11,760 bases of DNA from Candidatus Melainabacteria bacterium (GTDB taxonomy: Bacteria > Cyanobacteriota > Vampirovibrionia > Obscuribacterales > Obscuribacteraceae). Both the position numbers and the translations under genes were made by a program. The number at the start of each line of letters is the position of its first letter. Position 1 is the stretch's first letter. The notes beneath the pieces are model-generated. The model was not told where the DNA came from, did not search any database, and saw only the letters and a program-made list of their open reading frames with translations. Below, in pieces: positions 7,592 through 11,760 of this stretch. The DNA lies in contig PSRH01000239.1 in assembly GCA_003175915.1 (NCBI GenBank), positions 1-11,760 on the forward strand, read 5' to 3'.

Positions 7592-8026
7592 TTACGGTGC
7601 TTTCAGGCTGATTTGAATCAGCTTTCTGCCCAGGTAGTGGCAGAGCCGCTCAATCGCATTGCTGTCTGGAGGAAGAGTGTCAGCAGGTACCCAGGCCAGC
7701 CGTAAATGTCGTGCCCGCCGTTTCGAGGAAGAAACCAGAGAGCAAGAGCATTCAGCCTTAGAACGTTTGTGATGGCTTCTTCCTGGTTCTTCAGAAGCAG
7801 TGGAGGAGTGGCAGCCGGAATGTTTGCTTATCTGGTCATCGGTATAACACGGGGAAGCGGAAGCAAAGTGATTAGCACCATATGCGGTGAATTCCCTGTC
7901 TGCTTCAAGTTGGTTTTTCTGCCTCTTAGCTTTGTTGTCATTTGACTGTGGTTCACGAAGAAAGACGAACCAAAAGACCGCATAAATTACGGCTAATTCA
8001 ACGCCAATGAGCAAATATGCGAACAT
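7592..8026 (-). CDS. Small membrane protein of unknown function
   Basis: A 144-residue product with one N-terminal membrane segment (about residues 3-23) followed by FLREP and a polar tail. The tail is rich in Ser, His, Arg, Lys and Cys (cysteines at 60, 72, 93, 95 and 129; a basic run KRRAR at 102-106). I recognise no family. The same frame is open further upstream to 8113, but the start is set at ATG 8026 because a strong Shine-Dalgarno sequence AGGAGGG lies four bases before it. The product would be a membrane-anchored protein with a cytoplasmic or periplasmic low-complexity tail. The tail does not look like a folded domain, so the C-terminal half could be loosely constrained or altered by a frameshift. 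It is divergent from the 3-hydroxyacyl-CoA dehydrogenase gene. Confidence 0.6.
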   Translation of the reverse strand: MFAYLLIGVELAVIYAVFWFVFLREPQSNDNKAKRQKNQLEADREFTAYGANHFASASPCYTDDQISKHSGCHSSTASEEPGRSHHKRSKAECSCSLVSSSKRRARHLRLAWVPADTLPPDSNAIERLCHYLGRKLIQISLKAP

Positions 8027-8030
8027 GATT

Positions 8031-8051
8031 CCCTCCTGGCTCGAAAGAGCC
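8031..8051 (-). promoter_or_regulatory. Strong Shine-Dalgarno site with an adjoining hairpin
   Basis: On the minus strand a stem GGCTC / GAGCC with loop TTTC (8038-8051) directly abuts AGGAGGG (8031-8037), followed four bases later by ATG 8026. The ribosome site is near-consensus and decides the start of the small membrane protein. The stem touching it could influence translation. Confidence 0.55.
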
Positions 8052-8291
8052 CTGAGTTTTAGGTCCCTATAGAACAGCGAATTTCGACGTGGAAGAAGAA
8101 AAAGTGATTTCACCCGACCCGCGACACTAGTCTAAACAAGCGCTGATAAAAAGATAGGGGTTTCTAATATTAATCCAGTTCTCAAGTGGTTAATTCTGAG
8201 AGTGGCAATGGCAGACCAGGCGTGGGTTCCAGGTATTTCTTTCGAGGCTAGGCAAGGCAACCGGCTAGAGGGTTCCGAGGCGATATAGGCA

Positions 8292-9521
8292 GTGGTGGCA
8301 AAGCAAACACAAAATTACCCTGCAAATGAAAATGTGCCCACGGTGTCGGTTGTGGGCGCCGGTTTGATGGGTGCCTCCATTGCAGTGGCCCTTGCTTCAA
8401 GCGGTATTCCTGTAAAAGTGAAAGAAATTGACGATGCCGCGCTGGCTAACGGCATGAAGAATATCGACGGGTTATTCAAGAGGATGATTGACAAAGGGCT
8501 TTCGTTGGAAGACGCAGCCAATAGGACTTCTCTTATTGAAGCGGTTCATTCATACGAAGAGCTCAATCACGTTGACTTTGTTATAGAGGCAGTGCACGAA
8601 TCTCTTGCCGTCAAATCAAAGGTGTTTGAGCAACTCGATGCTGTCTGTGACAAGGAATGCATCCTTGCCTCCAATACCTCCAGTCTTTCAATTACGCAAA
8701 TTGCTTCGTTTACAAATCGGCCCGAGCGAGTGATCGGAATGCATTTTTTCAACCCGGCTCATGTTATGAAACTTGTGGAAGTTATTCCTGGCGTGCGCAC
8801 CTCTAATGCCACTGTGCACATTGCCATCGCGCTTGGTATCAGGCTCGGTAAGCTGGCCGTCAAAGTAGAGGAATGCCCTTCCTTTCTGGTCAACCGCTTG
8901 CTATCTCGCTACTTGAACGAGGCCCTCTGGCTTACACAAGAAAAAAAGGCAACGGTGGAAGAAATAGACGAGGCAGCTTGCCGGTTGCTTATGCCTTTAG
9001 GACCGCTTGCTCTTCGCGATATGAACGGCCTGGATATCGGTCTTGCTGTGGCTCGTTTTAATTTTCAGGAATACGGTGAGCGCTTCCGGCCGCCACCTAT
9101 ATTGGAAAAAATGGTTGAGGCCAACATGCTCGGCCGCAAAACACTCGCCGGCTTTTACACGTACGATGGTAAGACTCGCAAAGCAACTTCAGTAAATCCG
9201 GAATTCCTGGGCTTGCTTAATTCGATCAACCCTGACAAAGTTGGTCGAATTACCGAAAGCGATTCCTTAAGACTGTTTTTGCCGATGATCAACGAAGCGT
9301 TTATAGCCCTGCAAGAAAAAATTTGCTGGCCTGATGATCTCGATCCTGCCCTTAAGGCTGGGCTGGGCATGCGCAAGGGACCGTTGGAATTCGCCTTTGA
9401 AATTGGCTTGGCTAATTGCTTGAAGCAGATTGAACATTGTTTTGAGCAATACGGCGAGCGATTTAGACCAGCACAACTTCTTAAAAGATTTGTGTGGGCA
9501 GGGAAGACGTCGCTAAGTTAG
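8292..9521 (+). CDS. 3-hydroxyacyl-CoA dehydrogenase (stand-alone, duplicated C-terminal domain)
   Basis: A cytoplasmic NAD-dependent dehydrogenase that interconverts L-3-hydroxyacyl-CoA and 3-ketoacyl-CoA in beta-oxidation or related pathways; 409 residues. The Rossmann domain has GAGLMG (22-27) with acidic Glu 45 after the second strand, as expected for NAD. The catalytic set is present with family spacing: Ser 130 (NTSS), His 151 (HFFNP), Glu 163 and Asn 201 (VNR). Two helical dehydrogenase C-terminal domains follow (about 196-291 and 325-405), as in the dehydrogenase half of FadB-type multifunctional enzymes, but there is no enoyl-CoA hydratase domain. The repeat is visible as YGERFRP at 261-267 and 387-393. 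Start is GTG 8292, with a second GTG at 8295 possible; no strong Shine-Dalgarno sequence. It lies 9 bp before the GT39 gene, so probably shares its transcript. Degradative versus biosynthetic (for example hydroxybutyryl-CoA) use cannot be decided. Confidence 0.94.
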   Translation: MVAKQTQNYPANENVPTVSVVGAGLMGASIAVALASSGIPVKVKEIDDAALANGMKNIDGLFKRMIDKGLSLEDAANRTSLIEAVHSYEELNHVDFVIEAVHESLAVKSKVFEQLDAVCDKECILASNTSSLSITQIASFTNRPERVIGMHFFNPAHVMKLVEVIPGVRTSNATVHIAIALGIRLGKLAVKVEECPSFLVNRLLSRYLNEALWLTQEKKATVEEIDEAACRLLMPLGPLALRDMNGLDIGLAVARFNFQEYGERFRPPPILEKMVEANMLGRKTLAGFYTYDGKTRKATSVNPEFLGLLNSINPDKVGRITESDSLRLFLPMINEAFIALQEKICWPDDLDPALKAGLGMRKGPLEFAFEIGLANCLKQIEHCFEQYGERFRPAQLLKRFVWAGKTSLS

Positions 9522-9530
9522 ATCGACAAG

Positions 9531-11351
9531 GTGATGAGAGATAAACGTACTGAACTATTCGCCATAACGCTCATCATCTTGAGCGGCATTCTCTTGTATT
9601 TCCTCAAGTTGGCCTCTGTCGGCATCACCGATCCAGGAGAGGCTTATTATGCAGAAGCAGGACGCGAGATGATTGAGAGCGGCGACTATGTCGTCCCTCA
9701 TTTGAACTACCAGATCTATTTTTCTAAGCCGATTTTGACCTTCTGGATGATCGCTTTTGCCTACAAGGTTTTTGGAGTGAGCGAGTTCAGCGCTCGTATA
9801 CTATTTGCCGTTTTAATCCTGCTTATATTGCTTTCGACCTACTGGCTGGCCAGTCGACTGAAAAACTGGCGATGCGGATTGATGGCTAGTCTGATGACGG
9901 CAACTGCCCCGCTCTTTATGGCAGTGGCTAAGTTGTCGCCGATTGATATTGCTTTTACCTGTTTCTGGGATCTGGCAATGTTCGCTTTGATCGCTACCCT
10001 TTGTTTGAACACGTCCTTCTGGCCGGTTTTTTATGTAATGCTTGCCCTGGCCGCCCTCACCAAGGGGCCAGTAGCCCTGGTCCTGGCGGCGCTGGCGTTC
10101 TTCATCTTCCTGGTGTGCGAAAGGCCGCCCTTGCATGTCTTAAGCCAACGACTGCGAAAGCTCAATCTTCCTTTCGGTGTCTTGCTTTTTGCTCTAATAA
10201 CCGTGCCGTGGTATCTCGCTGTTGGCAGGGCGACGGACGGACTCTTTCCGAAAGTCTTCTTCCTGTACGAAAACTTTGCTCGCTTTGCCGGGCGCACGAA
10301 TTTAGCTCATACGAACTGGTATCACTATCTGATCGTTTCACTCTACGGTTTCTTCCCCTGGATTCTTTTCCTCATACCCAGTTTTGGGCCGGCTTTCAGA
10401 CGGCCGCAACATCTTGATAGCCTCGCTTCCGATCTGACTTCTTCGCAAGCCCAGCATTCTGCCTTGATATTCATTGCCTGTCTTATCGGAACGATATTCT
10501 TGTTTTTTAGTTGCTCGCGTACCCAACTGGATACCTATTTACTGCCAGCTCTGGCACCCATGGCCATTTTGGTGGCGAACTACTTCGAAAGCAAGCTTGA
10601 GGACTCGAAATCGAGCCTGGTTGTGGGCAGTCAGGTCTCGCTCAGACCTCTATTTTTTGCCAGCACTATATTCTTAGTGATCGGTTGTTTGGTGTTGGTT
10701 GCCTCTGTCATAGCCGCCAACCGGATTGCCGAAAACGATATCAGATATGGTGTTATGGCCGCTGCTCTGAGCATGGCGGCGGGCTATGTAGCTCAGCACT
10801 GGTTTTACCGCAAACAAAAGTATGGCGTGATGTTCACTGCTATCTTTGCCGGGACGATTTTGGCCGCGACGATTGCCGGGCAAACAGCTTTTACCCTTTT
10901 GGATCAGGAAGGACAGCGCGATTTGAGACTGCTCTGCGATCGCATCCGGGCTACGGACGCGCAGGTCGCGATTTTCAGGACCTTCAAACCGTCGATCATG
11001 TTCTACATAAAACGGCCTGTAGACTCGTTCTTTCACACATCCCAACTTCTACCGCTCGATGATGAGAATAATGCCGACCGTGACAATAAGTTGCTTATTA
11101 TTGCCCACGACAAAACTCTTGGTGAATTGCAAGCGGCCGCCGGCAACCGGCTGAAACTGTTCGAACGCCGCGGCAACTGGTCAGTGTGGCAGGCCCCGCA
11201 TGCAAAGCTGGAAAAAGTGCAATCCCTTAAAGCAATTTTCACTAACAATAATGCCTTTGAAAAAGCGGTGAGCGGGGAGAGCGATTGGGGCCCACTTACG
11301 GTTCCCTACGCCGGTGGTGATCCAGATTGGCATAGTCAGAAGCCAAATTGA
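9531..11351 (+). CDS. GT39/ArnT-like polyprenyl-phosphate-sugar glycosyltransferase
   Basis: A polytopic inner-membrane glycosyltransferase of the PMT/ArnT (GT-C) type, 606 residues, which should transfer a sugar from a polyprenyl-phosphate carrier to an extracytoplasmic acceptor such as lipid A, another glycan or protein. The first extracellular loop has TDPGEAYYAEAGREMIESGD (33-52), with Asp 34 and Glu 37 at the acidic catalytic and metal-binding positions, then VPHLNYQIYFSKPILTFWM. Further family marks are ALTKGPVALVL (175-185), LYENFARFAG (245-254) and SCSRTQLDTYLLPALAP (327-343). About a dozen hydrophobic segments lie between residues 9 and 455, and a soluble C-terminal domain (about 460-606) follows, as in ArnT. 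GTG 9531 and ATG 9534 are both possible starts. The gene begins 9 bp after the dehydrogenase stop. Sugar and acceptor are not assignable; calling it arnT would over-interpret. Confidence 0.92.
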   Translation: MMRDKRTELFAITLIILSGILLYFLKLASVGITDPGEAYYAEAGREMIESGDYVVPHLNYQIYFSKPILTFWMIAFAYKVFGVSEFSARILFAVLILLILLSTYWLASRLKNWRCGLMASLMTATAPLFMAVAKLSPIDIAFTCFWDLAMFALIATLCLNTSFWPVFYVMLALAALTKGPVALVLAALAFFIFLVCERPPLHVLSQRLRKLNLPFGVLLFALITVPWYLAVGRATDGLFPKVFFLYENFARFAGRTNLAHTNWYHYLIVSLYGFFPWILFLIPSFGPAFRRPQHLDSLASDLTSSQAQHSALIFIACLIGTIFLFFSCSRTQLDTYLLPALAPMAILVANYFESKLEDSKSSLVVGSQVSLRPLFFASTIFLVIGCLVLVASVIAANRIAENDIRYGVMAAALSMAAGYVAQHWFYRKQKYGVMFTAIFAGTILAATIAGQTAFTLLDQEGQRDLRLLCDRIRATDAQVAIFRTFKPSIMFYIKRPVDSFFHTSQLLPLDDENNADRDNKLLIIAHDKTLGELQAAAGNRLKLFERRGNWSVWQAPHAKLEKVQSLKAIFTNNNAFEKAVSGESDWGPLTVPYAGGDPDWHSQKPN

Positions 11352-11415
11352 TGCAATTTTTAGGCGATTCGGCCGGCTTGTTTCACACAATGTCCACGAC
11401 TTAGGAGTTTTACTG

Positions 11416-11464
11416 GTAGGGGCTGGGCAATGCCCAACCGGGCGATGCATGGCATCGCCCCTAC
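11416..11464 (-). repeat. Double-hairpin dispersed repeat, copy 2 (inverted)
   Basis: A 49-bp relative of the element at 7517-7566 in opposite orientation, again bounded by GTAGGGG (11416-11422) and CCCCTAC (11458-11464). One hairpin is GGGCGATGC / GCATCGCCC (11440-11448, 11452-11460) with loop ATG. The other is TGGGC / GCCCA (11424-11428, 11432-11436), a shorter and partly mismatched form of the GGGCTGGGC stem of copy 1. It starts 64 bp beyond the GT39 stop. Confidence 0.88.
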
Positions 11465-11473
11465 AGATTTTTT
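11416..11473 (+). terminator. Possible terminator of the dehydrogenase-GT39 transcript, built on the repeat
   Basis: The paired repeat (outer arms GTAGGGG/CCCCTAC) is followed by CAGA and then six T (11468-11473) in the direction of the preceding genes. The strong stem and T-run resemble an intrinsic terminator, although the inner hairpin alone is seven bases from the T-run. Function is inferred. Confidence 0.4.
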
Positions 11474-11532
11474 AAGACGCCATCGGGTTTTTGCGGCGCC
11501 GCTCGACCCAGTCGTGAGAGGATTTCTAATAG

Positions 11533-11538
11533 TATGAT
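11533..11538 (+). promoter_or_regulatory. Weak -10-like element before the last gene
   Basis: TATGAT lies 26 bases upstream of ATG 11564 and matches the -10 consensus at 5 of 6 positions. I found no acceptable -35 hexamer at the usual distance, so this is only a candidate. Confidence 0.2.
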
Positions 11539-11563
11539 GTGAAGATGGTCTTGAGAAAAACCT

Positions 11564-11760
11564 ATGGCTAGTTCCGATATTTGGTTGCGTTGGCTGAGCA
11601 TTTTCCTTTCCTTACAGTTCGTCATTGCCTCTCCTCTGGCAAGTTTTGCTGCTAGCGAGGTTTCTGCCGCTTTGAGCTACGCCGACCTGGTCAAACTGGG
11701 GCAGTGCGAAAAGATTCTCTTTGGCGATTCCCATAAAAACCTGCCCAGCGAGGAGCGGAT
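11564..11760 (+). CDS. Secreted protein of unknown function, 3' end outside window
   Basis: An open frame from ATG 11564 runs to the right edge (65 codons plus two bases) without a stop. The first residues (MASSDIWLRW) lead into a hydrophobic stretch (about 11-24) ending at SPLASFAAS, a convincing signal peptide with cleavage near residue 29-30. The mature part begins with SAALSYADLVKLGQCEKILF and then GDSHKNLPSEER. This recalls short 'LFG ... R' segments that I associate with secreted proteins of Melainabacteria-like genomes; that link is a weak impression. A poor Shine-Dalgarno sequence (GAG, eight bases upstream) is present. It follows the repeat/terminator, so it is probably a separate transcription unit. 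Confidence 0.6.
   Translation, partial: MASSDIWLRWLSIFLSLQFVIASPLASFAASEVSAALSYADLVKLGQCEKILFGDSHKNLPSEER

Noticed and set aside
8027..8113. Upstream extension of the small membrane-protein frame to 8113
   Set aside because: A strong Shine-Dalgarno sequence lies at 8031-8037 inside the extension, exactly spaced for ATG 8026, and the extension would bury it.
9813..11248. Several open frames over the GT39 gene on both strands
   Set aside because: They lack protein-family features and Shine-Dalgarno sites and are explained as out-of-frame shadows of the well-supported GT39 gene.
7517..11464. Inverted repeats flanking the region as the ends of a composite transposon
   Set aside because: The two copies are diverged from each other, no transposase lies between them, and the enclosed genes look like ordinary chromosomal genes. 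Independent copies of a dispersed repeat are simpler.

Overview
The window reads like a chromosomal segment of a Gram-negative-type bacterium with balanced base composition, frequent GTG and TTG starts, and short dispersed hairpin repeats between genes. A lone replication-relaxation-type protein, a secreted protein with an 'ILFG' segment, and the mix of cell-envelope genes made me think of the non-photosynthetic cyanobacterial relatives (Melainabacteria/Vampirovibrionia, for example Obscuribacterales). That placement is inference from general resemblance only. I see no rRNA, tRNA, CRISPR array, insertion sequence or prophage.

Left part (1-5275, all minus strand): five genes run leftward with small gaps or an overlap. 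They are a secreted alpha/beta-hydrolase-fold protein (start 5275), a 92-residue unknown protein (start 4361), a membrane-anchored SGNH-fold protein (start 4059), a GT4 glycosyltransferase (start 2692, overlapping the SGNH gene by 10 bp) and an MBOAT O-acyltransferase (start 1403, running off the left edge). MBOAT plus a membrane-anchored SGNH protein is the usual pair that moves acyl groups, mostly acetyl, onto extracellular polysaccharides. With a glycosyltransferase between them, this looks like a small module for assembling and decorating a surface glycan. The hydrolase at its head keeps the nucleophile elbow but seems to have lost the catalytic acid and histidine.

Middle (5276-8291): a 310-bp intergenic stretch precedes a rightward replication-relaxation-like winged-helix gene (5586-6425). 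It converges, with a 14-bp gap, on a leftward orphan DppF/OppF-type peptide-transporter ATPase (6440-7447) that has no permease beside it. A 50-bp double-hairpin repeat (7517-7566) separates the ATPase from a small leftward membrane-protein gene (7592-8026), which has a near-perfect Shine-Dalgarno sequence.

Right part (8292-11760, plus strand): a 3-hydroxyacyl-CoA dehydrogenase with a duplicated C-terminal domain is followed 9 bp later by an ArnT/PMT-like GT39 glycosyltransferase, probably in one transcript. A second, inverted copy of the double-hairpin repeat (11416-11464) follows and may act as a terminator. The window ends in the first 65 codons of a gene for a secreted protein.

No clearly new biological system is evident. 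The best leads are the double-hairpin repeat family, the apparent pseudo-hydrolase heading the glycan-acylation cluster, and the replication-relaxation protein with nuclease-like acidic residues.
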